From Xenopus tropicalis (lineage: Eukaryota > Chordata > Amphibia > Anura > Pipidae): a DNA stretch of 64,000 nucleotides. Below are positions 25,171-36,704 of the stretch, piece by piece. The stretch spans positions 71,457,764-71,521,763 of the forward strand of contig NC_030683.2 in assembly GCF_000004195.4 (NCBI RefSeq). Direction: 5' to 3'. The first letter of the stretch is position 1. Every line of letters begins with the position of its first letter. The translations under genes were made by a program, and so were the position numbers. The notes under the pieces were generated by a model, which saw nothing but the letters and a program-made list of their open reading frames with translations, ran no database searches and was not told the DNA's origin.

Positions 25171-27179
25171 CTGCAAGCAGGGATTTTAGAGTGACCAAAT
25201 CACAAATTTTCAAATAAGCATTGAGATCTGTGGATTTATCAGGAGTGGTAATGTTTGTGAATATCTTTATATTCTCACAAGGAATTTAATGAGGCTCATT
25301 TATTTTTTGGAACAGCAGACAACTGTGTATATACACATCTGATTCAAAATAAATAATAAAGAAGATTAAGATGTTATTTTAAATAAATTTATTTTCTTCT
25401 TATGTACTGTGTCAAAAACATGATGTCTAAGACCCAAGGGCTTTCTTTCGGTTTAACATTAAGAGGAAAAAAATCCCAAGAGCCTGGCATTTTTTTTGAT
25501 ACAGAATATTTTGTCAGGACCATTATTACCTGCTTGATATATTTCAGCATTCTTATACAATATTGATGGTGTAACCACATTTCATAATATGTCTGCCTTA
25601 TGATTAACTGTTCTTGTACGTTGTGATAAGCTATACATATATAATACATCTACTGTTGTACAAAAATTTCTGGGATTTCGCACTCTGTGACTTTATTTGA
25701 ACTTTTTTCGCAACACCTTTAATTACAATTTTTTGATGACTTTTATCACATTTGCCTCCATGACAGCTACAAATAGAGTATAATAGTAATAGTTAAAATT
25801 TATCATTACAGATAACTTCACCTAAACTGTCTTACTAGGGCGAAGTACTGTAGCAAGGCCATCAGCTTCTCTTAAACAGACATCGAGGGAACCAAAGTTT
25901 ATTCATTTCTAAGACAATTGTAAAAGAGTTACATAAAGTTGAAAAGGTAATAATTTAGCCAGTGATACTCAATACTCAAAGTACCTAACTTAAATATCTT
26001 TAATATGCAGTCCCTATTGATCTGTAGAAGGGCAAATTTTTTTTTATCACTCAAAAATGCTGTTAGGTGCTTTGTGTAATTTTTGTCTAAAATGTTTGGT
26101 TACAGGTGTATAGATTATTAATCTTTGCCCAACTCTGCACCTAAACTATGAAGGCAATTGGTGTATCTTGTTGTAGTTCATTAATAGTAGCTAAATGCAC
26201 TCCCTGCACATCCCTAGGTGTGCTGAGTGCCAATACATGCATCTTGCCTCTTCTGATTAATACTGTGCAAGGGCGACAAATGTGCTGGAGCCACAGCCAC
26301 CCTGGACATAACCATAATTCTACAGGTTGAATTGTCAATAGACTCTGACAACTTTCACATATTTCACATAGTGTTATGAAGAAATTACTGTACATAATTT
26401 CTGAGAATCATTTTGGTGAGAATCATTTTGGTGAATGTAATATGCAATGCTAATGGAAAAAATTGTCACAATGGGACCAAAATGGAGCTTTGTAAATCAT
26501 TTTGTGTTTGCATGACAAAAAAAAAATGTTAGCAAACCCTTTGCAATTCTCATGATATGCGGTTTGCAATTTTTTGCGCAGTGAACGTAATAAAACTTCT
26601 AAATGAAACAGTTGTGCTCACAATTATGCCATCTTCAAGCAGGTGTTAAACATTTGCAATGTAATAAATGTTTAGTAAACAGTATTACAATGTGAACAGC
26701 ATTCACTAACCATAGGGCCAAACAATCGAATGACAACAACAGGCATAGGCCCCATTGAACTGACGACCACATAAATGAGCCGATGCGTTCTCTGATCCAA
26801 CAGGAAAAAACATACCTGCCCGATATCGAGTGGGTAGGCCAGTAAGTGGAACGGATTGGCAGCTTATGTCTGCCTGTGTTTGGCTACTTTAAGCACCTTT
26901 ACAGAAGGTTTTTATTGTTGAATATGCATTCTATTCTATTGCTTTTCAAAATTAGCATTTTATCTTTGTGCTAAAATATAGATCTGAATGCTTTTAGACA
27001 GAATAAAAATTAATCAATTACTACTTCTACTAGGTGTACACAGTGCACAAACCTGTGTCTCAAATACACTTTAAATCATGGCTGACTTTTAAGCCTATAT
27101 AGTTTTAGATCTATATGGGATGGTAAAGGTTTTTCCAACCTTTAATTCCTTCAGTTTCCCAAGAGGGTTATGGCCAGTT
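25171..27179. other. Long AT-rich intergenic stretch
   Basis: About 2 kb with no recognised gene or mobile element. A direct dinucleotide-scale duplication GAGAATCATTTTGGTGA occurs twice in tandem at about 26402-26435. Confidence 0.5.
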
Positions 27180-27800
27180 AGATTCTGAGCTTTTTTACAG
27201 TTGGGATGGAAAGCAGGTCCCTTGGCAATTGAGTAGAACAGTCAGAGGCTCCAACGAGAGGGTTAGTACTCTGTGGTTTCAATGCTGCCAGTATAGGTGT
27301 TAAGGACTGTAGGGTAGAGGAGCTCGTAAACTGCCAGGAATACCTTTTAAGTGTAGCAGGAGAGCCCTGCCAACTACGGTTTTCACCGACGCCCTTTTGG
27401 GGCCCTGGGCTTTCTGCGGCAGAGTGGACAGGGATCCTACACACGGCCAAAGTATTCCGGAGAACGCAGTACAAGAAGGGATCAGGCAGAGGTGTAGTCA
27501 ATCAGGCAAAAGTCAGGCAGCAGAGATTCAAAGCGTCAAAAAACAGGCAGAAGTTAAAACCAGCAAGGCAAAATATAAAAGGGTTTAGCTAGGATCAGAA
27601 AACACAGAACCAGCTTGGGCAATCCAAAACAAAACAGAAAGCCCTTTTAAATTAAGATTTGGGGCCAAACGTGACGTCAGCGCCACGTGTAATTGCCCAT
27701 GCCGAGGCGCGCTTGAAGAAGGACGTGCTGTGAAGCGCACCTCCGTGGAAGAGCATAGAGGTTGGAACGTGCGCCGGACGTCTGGGCCTCCTTACAATAG
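27180..27800 (-). mobile_element. LTR-like retroelement block
   Basis: A moderately GC-rich block with GGCAGAGGTGTAGTCAATCA, AGTCAGGCAGCAGAG and repeated CAGGCA words, a style I associate with Gypsy/ERV-type LTR or leader regions in frogs and fishes. GACGTCAGCGCCACGTG near 27672 holds CRE- and E-box-like words. No LTR ends, primer-binding site or pol were found, so class and strand are guesses. Confidence 0.4.
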
Positions 27801-28349
27801 GGACATTTAAATGTTTAGACTCAAATATTTCTAGAACAAGTGACCACATTGGGGATTGTTTCAGCCAGACAGTACTGTATTGGGTATTGTAAACACTACA
27901 GCTGTGATTGTGAGAGTAAAATCTGAGAAAGTGTTTAAAGTGTTTGCTAACAGATCAAATAACATCTGTATTAGCACCCATCAACCAAAACTGTGTAACA
28001 TCTTTCTAATAAAGAAGTTCATCTGCTGCCTATTTTATATGTGAAATCTCCATCAGCATGTGAGGTTCCACCTGAGAGCAAAGAATCCATTTAACATGTG
28101 TTCTACTGGAAGTTGCAGGAAGTTGCTACTGCCCTAAGCCTGCCTGGGTATGACCTATTACAGCACCCTGTTTCCTAAAACCTGTTACATATGTATTGTA
28201 AATTTCAAAGTTAATTCTCTGCAAGTTCCTATACAATTACAATAGCATGGGGAAAAAAAACAATATTTGTTATGGGACTAAAAGTATCATGAACAGCTTT
28301 CTCATTTCTGAGATTTATTTAGATTTGTTGAATACATTGTGAATACAGT
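27801..28349. other. Intergenic, nothing recognised
   Basis: AT-rich, no coding or repeat signal that I can support. Confidence 0.5.
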
Positions 28350-29456
28350 GGGCCTGATTCACTAAAGGGCGATAAAACGTGCGCTATTTTTATTGTGTGC
28401 TAAAATTTTTACCGCGGCTTAATTTTGGCGATTTTTCGCACGATTCACTATAAGCATACTCGCGCTTTTTTACGCGAGTGCGATATTGCATGCGTTATTT
28501 AACTCGCGAAGACTATTTCAATGCGGTATTTGCTGGTACATGTGCTAAATTACGCCCGCGAATAGTCACCGCATATGAATGGTAGCTTAGAAATAGTGTA
28601 TAAAAATTGTCGCTGCATATAAATGGTGTATATAAATATTAGCCACATATAAATGGTAGCATATAAATGGTATATAAATAGTAGATGCTTATAAATAGTA
28701 GCCACTAGTGATGAGCAAATGTGTTCTGGTTATCTTTAGTGAAAAATTAGCAAATCTTTCGAAAGATCCACGAAACGGCAAAAATGTTGTGCGGGCAAAA
28801 AAATTGTTGCTGTGACTATTATTTTTTGACGCTTGTATAAATTTTTGTATGTGCGGTGAATTTTTGCGTGGCGAATTTTTTCATGAGTTTTGCCAGTGGC
28901 GGATTGTTTTGCGAAACGCATGAAAAAATCCGCCGCAAAAAAATTCAACGGACGTCCAAAAATTCGCTACGAATCCATGCCTGGCGAAACATTTCATCAC
29001 TTGTAGCCAAATTTAAATAGTCGCGCAAATGAACGCACGCCATGTTAGCCATACACGCCAATACTTGCAGAAAATTACTGTATTAAAAATGAACATTTCG
29101 CTGCAAACTGGCAGCTGCGTCACTCTAGGGGAAACACATACATACTAAATAACACTGTAAGTCCATATTTTATTGCAAAAACTCATTTACTGTACTTTTG
29201 TATAATTTTTCGCCTGCCTGTAGTAGGTGTTAATTTTCGCATAGCCGAATGCGATATTTAGCGCGCAAAAGTTATAGTGAATCATGCGATCGTATTCTTT
29301 TCAGCGCGGAAATTAACGCATGAGGTAAAACTAGTGCGAGAAATAACCCATGCGAAAATGGCGATTTTTCGCACGCGATAATACTATGGTGAATCACGCG
29401 CAAATTATTTTGCGTTTTTTAACGCAAAAAAGCGTGCACTTTAGTGAATCAGGCCC
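28350..29456 (-). mobile_element. Harbinger-derived MITE carrying a nested hAT MITE (copy 1)
   Basis: Terminal repeats GGGCCTGATTCACTAAAG and CTTTAGTGAATCAGGCCC are perfect complements and are flanked by the 3-bp duplication AGT (28347-28349 and 29457-29459). Read in reverse, about 29095-29225 matches the leader and first codons of the Harbinger transposase at 53.2 kb. A second element is inserted at 28706-29002. The same composite lies inverted at 50177-51251 with a different outer duplication (TAT). It has no transposase. Confidence 0.93.
28706..29002 (+). mobile_element. Nested hAT-type MITE, TAGTGATGAGC ends
   Basis: Starts TAGTGATGAGCAAATG and ends CATTTCATCACTT. It is flanked by GTAGCCAC (28698-28705) and GTAGCCAA (29003-29010), an 8-bp duplication with one mismatch. 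The internal phrase CCATGCCTGGCGAAAC is shared with the large element at 39.2 kb. Its uninterrupted target is seen in the MITE at 7.4 kb. Confidence 0.9.
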
Positions 29457-29764
29457 AGTGTGTGCTAAGATTTGCATGCAGATAATATGGGTTTTTAACC
29501 TTTGCTTTTTCTTCATATCACAAGGCCTTACCAGATGTATTAAGTGTCTGGTGTGCGGCTAAACACTTTGCTTTAGGAATATCTACTACACAAATGCAAT
29601 GTATTTACAATTCTTATTTGAAACTAGAGGTTGTATAACCTTAAGGATATCCATAAATGCTGTCACCACATTATCTCCAGTAATGTATTACATGATACAC
29701 AGTTGATATATAAGCTGTGATTTTTTTTTGGCATTTTGTACAAAAAAGTATTCATATAGGAATT
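29457..29764. other. Intergenic, nothing recognised
   Basis: AT-rich spacer between two mobile elements, without identifiable content. Confidence 0.5.
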
Positions 29765-30068
29765 TTAAAGGAGAATGTCTAAATTAAAAAAGCATACTGC
29801 CCAATAGTCCTCCTATTGTTTAGTAAAAATGCCACACTTTTGGCTCACCTAATCAAATATTTACAATATTTACACTGCCGCTGGCAGCCTACAGGAAGGG
29901 GAGAGAGATTTCAGTGATGTCACTGTAGTCTTCACACTGCTGTAGGCTGCCAGCACCATATCTCAGAGAAGCAAGCAGGGATCTGGGAATTTAGATATGC
30001 AGAAAGTACTTAAAAAGAATGCCTTTAGACTTACTTTTAATTTATATTAACCTTTCCTTGTCCTTTAA
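29765..30068 (+). mobile_element. T2-type MITE flanked by TTAA
   Basis: Starts TTAAAGGAGAATGTC and ends CCTTTCCTTGTCCTTTAA, both inside TTAA. The interior has an inverted pair GCTGGCAGCCTACAG / CTGTAGGCTGCCAGC that forms a long stem around GATTTCAGTGATGTCACTG. It spans 304 bp and is non-coding. Confidence 0.88.
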
Positions 30069-30116
30069 AGTAAAATCTATGTACAGATACGTTAGAGTTT
30101 AATAGATCCACTAGAA

Positions 30117-30519
30117 CAGGGGTGTCAAACTCAATCAAATAAGGGGGCCGAAATCTAAAACACAGGCTAAGTTGCGGGCCAAATGGTTTATTAATATACT
30201 TAGTAAGATACTAAGGGGTATATCTATCACAATGTGTAAAAAGTGGAGTAAGACATTACCGGTGATGTTGCTCATAGTAGCCAATAGTTGCTTTGCTACT
30301 GTTGAAATCTGATTACTGATTGGTTGCCTTGGGCAACATTACTGGTAATGCTTCACTCCAGTTTTTACACAGCATGATAAATATACCCCTTAGTCTTAGT
30401 TACTATGTGAGGAAAATGGAAATTGATCAGGCTGGATGGTCAGACACACTCACCAAGGGCCACATAAAACAGCCAGGTGGGCTGGATTTGGCCCCCGGGC
30501 CTTGTGTTTGACATATATG
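30117..30519 (+). mobile_element. hAT-type element, CAGGGGTGTCAAACTC end, interrupted
   Basis: Starts CAGGGGTGTCAAACTCAATC and ends TTGTGTTTGACATATATG. The flanks CACTAGAA (30109-30116) and TACTAGAA (30520-30527) form an 8-bp duplication with one mismatch. Inside, GGGGGCCGAAATC and GGATTTGGCCCCCGG recall the inner repeats of a common vertebrate hAT family. A second MITE splits it at 30212-30392. It is non-coding. Confidence 0.85.
30212..30392. mobile_element. Nested MITE, TAAGGGGTATAT ends
   Basis: The ends TAAGGGGTATATCTATCAC and GATAAATATACCCCTTA are complementary, followed inward by GTGTAAAAAGTGGAGTAA and TTCACTCCAGTTTTTACAC. The 181-bp unit folds into one long hairpin. It lies wholly inside the hAT-type element, so it arrived later. 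Confidence 0.88.
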
Positions 30520-30527
30520 TACTAGAA

Positions 30528-31839
30528 TGTTGTGTATTGACTATTAATATATGATCACTAGATGGCGCTGATATGCGCCTTCCGGTTCTGCTAATAATTG
30601 TTTCCCCTAGCATTGCCTGTCTATCCTTTCCTTTCTCCAAACTTGTTTGCAGTTTAGCCATGATTTTTTTTTTGTAAAGCTTGTTCCACTACCAGCTGCT
30701 TTGAACCTCTTTTATAATACTGAGTCCAGAATAAAACACAGCACATCATTTCCCGTTTAAGAAAATGGACTGCCAGATGCATCACATTAGTGTGTAGCTA
30801 TCTAAGACTTTTAGGTTTACAAGGTAGTTGAGGTTGAAAAGAGACAAATCCATCAACGTCAATTTTTTTGCCTTAATAATTCTTGCTTAACTTACAATGG
30901 ATTTAAAGGAAAGAAAAAATAAATCACAACCAAACTAATCTCCAGTTTACTTCTTAAATAGGAGAAAAATAGAAAACAGTAAAGTACCTGTTGCTGACAT
31001 CAACGCTCTACTAAAACGATTTATTCCAATAGGTTACTTAAATTACTTTATAGATTATTTAACCCTTCTAAATTGAAGACTGGTGAATAGTATTGACTGC
31101 TCCACTAAATCTACTCTTAGATAGTTAAGCCTTGGCAGCTTGACACAGGTAGAGGAAGGAAAGCGCTATGTAAGTGTGCCGTTAGGAATGCTATTGTTCT
31201 CAGAGTAATTAGCATTTAATTATAGAAGCTAGTGCAGGTGCTTAGCAGCAATGATACCAGCACAATTCAGCACAGTTAAAGCAAAACCATGGCAATCAAA
31301 TCATACATAGCAAAATACATTTTTAAATGGAACATGGCTCTGGGCTATTCTCTCATGTCATTAGTTTCTCATTGTGACTTGCAGTTTCCTACCTCCAGTC
31401 CTTTCTTACCACTGATATTAAAATGTCCTAAATATCACCAACCAACCTACTGTCGCTACACAATCCTAATCCACCGGAAGAATTACACATCAACATCAAA
31501 GTGGAGAATGTGGAAGACAAGGACATACAAAGCCAATACTGTATGTAATAGGCAACATCACTTGCAGATAGTCTAACACTCTTTACAGGGCAAATTGTAC
31601 TATTGTGGCTCACAAAAATGTCAGCTATCCCCATGTCATTACAGTATTATTGATCCACTTTAGACATTCTTAGACCCCATTTTAGGTTACCATTAAGAGT
31701 AAAGAGGAATTAGGTTTTTAATAAATAAATATCAATATCAGCTTAATGATAGGGATACTTGACACCTTTGGGCTTGCCAGATATCAACATTGTTTTGCAG
31801 CAGTGGGATCCTGAGTTGGATTCTGACCAGGACACTCCT
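30528..31839. other. Intergenic, nothing recognised
   Basis: About 1.3 kb without a coding signal. It is less repetitive than its surroundings; stretches around 30900-31270 could be single-copy sequence, but nothing more can be said from one genome. Confidence 0.45.
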
Positions 31840-32035
31840 TATAAGGGTCACAGTAGTATAACGGCCCTGTGTCTTTCCTCTGGGTACTTTGGTTTCCTTC
31901 CACACTCCAAACAGACAATGCAGGCTAATTGGCTTTGGAAGAAATCAAGCCTACAAGACATGGACTGATATAAATGATGAAAAATCTGTGTAAAGTGCTG
32001 CTAAATATGTTGGTGCCATATAAACAAATAATACA
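31840..32035 (+). mobile_element. L2-type LINE or L2-tailed SINE, 3' fragment
   Basis: Contains TTTGGTTTCCTTCCACACTC and GCTAATTGGCTTTGGAAG, matching the conserved 3' part of vertebrate L2 elements, then GTGTAAAGTGCTGCTAAATA and CATATAAACAAATAAT, a diverged form of the tail at 8.4 kb. It is 5'-truncated, as usual for LINE copies. No ORF remains. Confidence 0.75.
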
Positions 32036-33379
32036 TATTTAAAGAGCCTTTTTAACACCTCTCTCTATGTGTCTCTGTTTGCGAAAAGTGTTTACACAAT
32101 TCATTTTTTTTTTTTTGTTCACATTATATTCTTAGGGGTTGAAATTTTATAGCAGTAATAATTGGGATCATAGCTGCAGACTGCAGTGAAGTGTTATTTT
32201 GGGTCAAGAACCTATAAAATGTAGCAAAATATAGTTTAGTGCTTCAAATTCATTTTGATTTTAACATTGGTATTTAGAAATGTCTTCAAGGTCTGCAGAG
32301 AAGCCATGGTTACTGAGCCTACAGCTTTGTAAGAAAAGAACTCACATTTCTGACTGTAACTTCTAATAACTCCCTGCTTGGGTCAATTAACCATAAAGAC
32401 AGTATGTCAAGATAACAGAATTAAAGTGCCTTACTCCTTGGGCCCTGCTATTATTAGTCTAGTTAAACTCAATTTGGGAAGCTCTGAAGGGGCTATTTGG
32501 TTATACTGTATATATCATTGACCAAATATAATCTCTTTTAAGTAGCTTTAGAAAAGAGGGCCATATCCAGGTCAGAACACGTTTATCCAGATGTCTGCTG
32601 CCTTGAGGTGTATAATCACATATAGGAAATTGGGTCTGATTGCAGTAAGTAATCATTGTTTCTGTTAGAGCACAAGCTACAAAATCAATTCAAAAATGAA
32701 ACACAGCATTATTATTTCTTATTTACGCTTATTTATATGGCACCAAACATTGAACACTGAGGTGCTAATGATGAAATATTGGATAACAGGGAAACTAGCC
32801 AATACAGAAAAAGTTGGGCAAGCTGTAAATCTTCAGGGAACTCTGCATTTTTAAGGGTAAAACAGTAAATGTGTTCCAAAACCGAGGGTGTTGGAATTTG
32901 TTTCTAATGTCAGAATTATCCTTGCTACATTAGGTGTAATCAATAATTGATATAGCGGCACCGATGGGGCTCCTCTCTCCCCAGGTGTCGCATCCAAAGT
33001 GAGACGTGCAAAATCCACATGGGACACGGCTTTGACACAGTGACGTCAGCACAGAAGCACAAAAAATAAAATATATAGGACAGGGAACTGACTGTTTGCT
33101 GCCAGAACTGACTTGTGTCTTGAAATTGACTCTGAGGCTTCTGATACTGCATTTTGGACTATTTGTTTGCCTAATGTCTAGCTTTCTTCTTGGTCCTGAC
33201 TACAAGCCGTCAGGAGCCGAGCAGGTCCTGACAATGTGGAATTTTGCCATTGCCATTTATCACCAACAATGAATATACAGATTACTACTAATAATTGACT
33301 GTCGTGTTTTCGGGCTAAGATTAAGTTTACTTTTGACCCCCCATTATAAGTAATTTGCATGCCCAATAAACTTTCAGTA
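32036..33379. other. Intergenic, nothing recognised
   Basis: AT-rich with T and A runs. A moderately GC-rich patch at 32940-33230 contains GACACAGTGACGTCAGCAC but no identifiable gene or repeat end. Confidence 0.45.
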
Positions 33380-33407
33380 TATATATATATATAAATATAT
33401 ATATAGT

Positions 33408-33660
33408 TACATAGTTACATTGGGTAAACCCAGCACACAAACCTATGCTTGTTTAAGAACTCATCCAACCCCCTCTCAAAGGCATTAACAGAATCTGCCA
33501 TCACTGCATCGCTAGGAAGGGAATCCCACAACCTCACTGCCCTTACCGTGAAAAACCACTTTAAATGAAAGTTCTGTTCCTCTGTCTAAAAGTGTGGCCT
33601 CTGGTGCGTTGATACTTTTTATAGGAAACCTTTTATAGAAGAAGATCCCCTATCTGACTC
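33408..33660 (-). mobile_element. CR1-clade LINE, 3' end
   Basis: Read in reverse, the sequence contains GAGGTTGTGGGATTCCC, ATGGCAGATTCTGTTAATGC and TTGGATGAGTTCTTAA, then a tail of GTAACTATGTAACTAT. The same phrases occur on the plus strand at 58.1-58.4 kb. They encode the last residues of the CR1 ORF2 protein and its 3' UTR. The tail joins an AT microsatellite (33380-33407). Only the 3' part is present. Confidence 0.82.
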
Positions 33661-33663
33661 ATC

Positions 33664-33828
33664 ACTTTGAGAAAGGCCCTGGTGGGTCCGAAACGTCAGT
33701 CTACCGCAATAAAGATTTTTAATGACATGATAAGTCCTGAGATTTTCTTCATCAGTGTTATGCATATCCCTGGACTGCACCCAAGCGAAGTATTCTTCCT
33801 ACATGTGAGTGCCTGCCCTTTCTGTATT

Positions 33829-33832
<4 letters not shown>
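33664..33832 (+). repeat. Repeat with GAGAAAGG...CCGAAACGTC motif
   Basis: GAGAAAGGCCCTGGTGGG is followed by TCCGAAACGTCAG and an AATAAAG signal. The same motif (GAGAAAGGTCC...CCGAAACGTCGG) makes up the palindrome at 34.0 kb, and a related one (CAACGTTTCGG) lies at 62.9 kb. The family is unknown to me by name. Confidence 0.55.
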
Positions 33833-33869
<37 letters not shown>

Positions 33870-33891
33870 TATATATATATTTTTTTTTTTT

Positions 33892-33925
<34 letters not shown>
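33833..33925. repeat. Compound (AT)n / T-run microsatellite
   Basis: Two TATATA tracts are separated by ACAG and a run of T. The apparent reading frames of Tyr-Ile repeats across it are artefacts. Confidence 0.9.
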
Positions 33926-33926
<1 letters not shown>

Positions 33927-34000
33927 TATCAATCCAAATGGTGTCCGCACTCCAAGGCTCAATATTCTGCGGGGTGCATAGCCAAAATTATGTATGTACA

Positions 34001-34228
34001 GAAAATAATAATCATTCGTGGCCAGCACACCCTTCAATGCTTTATCAAAATTTTTTTGAAAATATATTGTTTAAAACCGACGTTTCGGTCCTCATTAGGA
34101 CCTTTCTCAAGGATATCCTTGAGAAAGGTCCTAATGAGGACCGAAACGTCGGTTTTAAACAATATATTTTCAAAAAAATTTTGATAAAGCATTGAAGGGT
34201 GTGCTGGCCACGGATGATTATTATTTTC
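34001..34228. repeat. 228-bp near-perfect palindrome, no spacer
   Basis: The left arm (34001-34114) and right arm (34115-34228) are complementary over 114 bp with one visible mismatch (CATTCGTGG against CCACGGATG). The centre is GGATATCC. Because the arms are equal, both strands read the same, and overlapping frames on opposite strands encode the same peptide. Inside each arm lies ACCGACGTTTCGGTCC with AGGACCTTTCTC. An AT tract follows on the right. Confidence 0.95.
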
Positions 34229-34268
<40 letters not shown>

Positions 34269-34848
34269 AAATGTATCAGTGTACTACAGTAGTTACTGCT
34301 CAGCAGCAAATCACTTAAACCTGTAGGTTAAGAATATGTGATTCCTCAAACCAGCATGCAGAATTTTTTTGTAATTCTTGAGGGCACGTATTGTAAGCTA
34401 GTGTGTACTTTCCAGAAATGGTAAAAACAAATATGTCAAAACCAATTTAAATTCTTATGTAGGAGGCAAAAAGGCACACAGCCAAATCCATTAGATGTCT
34501 ACTTTAGGGCCTACAATGTAAAAACAAAATGGCAAGGGTTATAAAGTATATAATACTTCACCTTTAATGTAGAATGATGGGCTAACTGTAATACTTCTAT
34601 AGTGTGGATAGTTGCAAAGTTGTAAAAGTTTCATATTCAGTAATAGACAAAAAAAATCTAAACAGAGCAAGAACTCACCCCTTTTGATTTGACCTGTTTT
34701 GCTCTAAAACAACGGTTTCTCTCCATGAGGTGAGCCATGAGGTTGTGAGATGCTCTGACTGATGATGCTGTAATGGTGATAGCCCAATGCCTTAAAGACT
34801 TTTAAATCATCTTGAAACCATATTCAGGACTAAAGGAATGATTACAGA
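34229..34848. other. AT tract then intergenic sequence
   Basis: A TATATA tract (about 34229-34263) is followed by AT-rich sequence with no gene. The last 8 bases (34841-34848) are the left target duplication of the next element. Confidence 0.55.
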
Positions 34849-35066
34849 CAGGGGCGGGCCAAGCCGACCGGGCGCCTAGGCAACCCGGTCGGCCAACTCC
34901 ACCCACCTCCCCGCCCCCCCGGATGGCGGAGCGATAAGATCGGTCATTGCCTCAAAGCAATGACAAAGTAGCACTAGGGGTAGGCAGGAGAGGCTCCTGC
35001 CTGGCGCCCCTCAATCGTTGCGCCCTAGGCAGCTGCCTCTTCTGCCTACCCCTAGTTCCGGCCCTG
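34849..35066 (+). mobile_element. hAT-type MITE, exact 8-bp duplication ATTACAGA
   Basis: Starts CAGGGGCGGGCCAAGCCGAC and ends CTAGTTCCGGCCCTG. The flanks 34841-34848 and 35067-35074 are both ATTACAGA. Internal inverted pairs include CACTAGGGGTAGGCAG / CTGCCTACCCCTAG and GCGCCTAGGCA / GCGCCCTAGGCAG. At 218 bp it cannot encode a transposase. The perfect duplication points to a recent insertion. Confidence 0.95.
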
Positions 35067-35099
35067 ATTACAGATATGAGATTAATTATACCAATTTTT

Positions 35100-35560
35100 T
35101 TAAGCCCAAATTAATAACATCAATAATGTCAAATAATTGCAGATTTCAAATGAAAAAAATAAATAGAAAGTTAATCAGTGTTGCAGAACAAGTTTGCAAT
35201 TGGTTTTCATTATTTTTTTATATTATTTGCATCTCTCTTCTGCCTTTTTCCAGCTTTCCAATGGGTGTCACTGGCCCCGGAAGCCAAAAACTATTGCTCT
35301 GTAAGGCCACAATTTTATTATTATTGTTACTTTTTATTACTTATCTTTCTATGCATGCCCTCTACTATTCATATTCTCATCTCATTTAAATTACTGCTTA
35401 GTTGCTAGGATAAATAAGAACCTAGCAACCAGATAGCTGCCAAAATACCTAATAGAGAGCTGCTGAACAAAAAGCTAAATAACTAAAAAAACCATTAAAA
35501 ATAGAAACATTACTCACAAAATTATCTATCAGTGTTTCACTGTATTTCTAATATTGATGT
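35100..35560 (-). mobile_element. T2-like repeat, ends worn
   Basis: Contains TTTTTCCAGCTTTCCAATGG, GTTGCTAGGATAAATAAG with CCTAGCAACCAG, and GAGAGCTGCTGAACAAAAAG. I recognise this order from a common Xenopus TTAA-type element. Here both TTAAAGG termini are decayed, so coordinates are approximate. It is non-coding in spite of a 123-codon frame. Confidence 0.65.
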
Positions 35561-35605
35561 TTAATGTTTCATTTTTCATCTTCTCTTGTTTTAATAGACC
35601 AGTTC

Positions 35606-35895
35606 CAGGGTCAGACTCGGGGTTCAGGGCCCACCGGGGCTTCTTCCCCAGGGGCCTCGGCACCCCCTAAGGTGTCCCCGCCATGTCACCTGTACTCCCC
35701 ACAGGGGCTCCCATCGCTCCCCCATAACCCCCCTGCAGGGACCCCCGCCACCCGCATGATGTGTAAGTTAAAATGACTTTTAGCTCATCAGGGGAAGAAA
35801 ATCAGTGGCCCGGGGAGCGCTGACAGGGATCAGGTCTGGGACAATGGGGCCCACCAGGTTTTTTCCCGGTGCCTCGCCGGCCCAGTCCAAACCTG
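35606..35895 (+). mobile_element. hAT-type MITE, CAGGGTCAGACTCGG end
   Basis: Starts CAGGGTCAGACTCGGGG and ends CCCAGTCCAAACCTG. The flanks ACCAGTTC (35598-35605) and AGCAGCTC (35896-35903) agree at 6 of 8 positions. The internal GGGCCCACCGGGG pairs with GGGGCCCACCAGG, and GTGCCTCGCCGG lies near the right end. The end is shared with the insertion inside the T2 element at 47.3 kb. It is non-coding. Confidence 0.75.
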
Positions 35896-36004
35896 AGCAG
35901 CTCTCTGAGGGGGGTCTGCTTAAATCATTTAAACCCTGTTGGATTGTTTTGCCACCAATATGGATTAATGCAGCTTAGTTAGGCTTCAGTGCAAGGTAAT
36001 GTTC

Positions 36005-36135
36005 TATTATTACATAAAAAAAGGAAATCATTTTTAAAAATGTTTTGCTTGAAATGGATTCTATGGGAGATGGCCTGCCATAATTCAGGGCTTTCTGGAC
36101 AATGGGTTTCTAAATAAGGAATCTCATACCTGTAC
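36005..36135 (-). mobile_element. Partial ACAGGTAT-ended MITE
   Basis: GGAGATGGCCTGCCATAATT, TTTCTGGACAATGGGTTTCT and AAGGAATCTCATACCTGTAC correspond to the terminal third of the element at 16.2 kb. The rest is missing or beyond recognition. Confidence 0.75.
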
Positions 36136-36704
36136 AATATTTTGTGTCTGCAGTTTTTTTAGAGAAAAGTTGAAAGTAGTTTGATTTTTCCTGACCTGTA
36201 GCACTAGCTATTGATTAGCAGAGTTGGATGAGATACACTGAACAAAACTAATTTTGATAAAAGCAGCAGTACTGTAAAGTTAATTCCAATTAGCATATAT
36301 TTGTCAGCTGCTATGACTAAGCCTCTCCTCATACTACTTTGGCCAAGTCACTGTCAGCTGTTGTTTGAGTGGAGCCCTCCTTCTGGGAAAAAGGATCTAA
36401 AGGTGACCTCTCAGAGATTCTGTACCGGGTTTTCTGATTCATGCATAAATATGGAAAAATACAGATGAGCAAAACTGCAAGTTGCAAGGTGAGCACAATA
36501 AGGAGTAGTCAACAGTGGAGAAAAGGATTTGCGAATTTCCCTTGATCTGAGTTCTATTTCACTATAGTGTTTGCCAAAAACCTTAATCATTGCAATCCTT
36601 GGGACTGTTTATAGTATATGCCTGCCATTAGATTGTAACAGGTAAAGATAAAACAAATTAAGCCCTCCCCCATTTTACACTTTTATAACATGCCTACATA
36701 AAAT
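36136..36704. other. Intergenic, nothing recognised
   Basis: AT-rich spacer between two repeats, without a supportable feature. Confidence 0.5.

Noticed and set aside
33809..34309. Two opposed frames sharing the same 60-residue C-terminal part
   Set aside because: The identity is explained fully by the 228-bp palindrome. The other part is a translated AT microsatellite.
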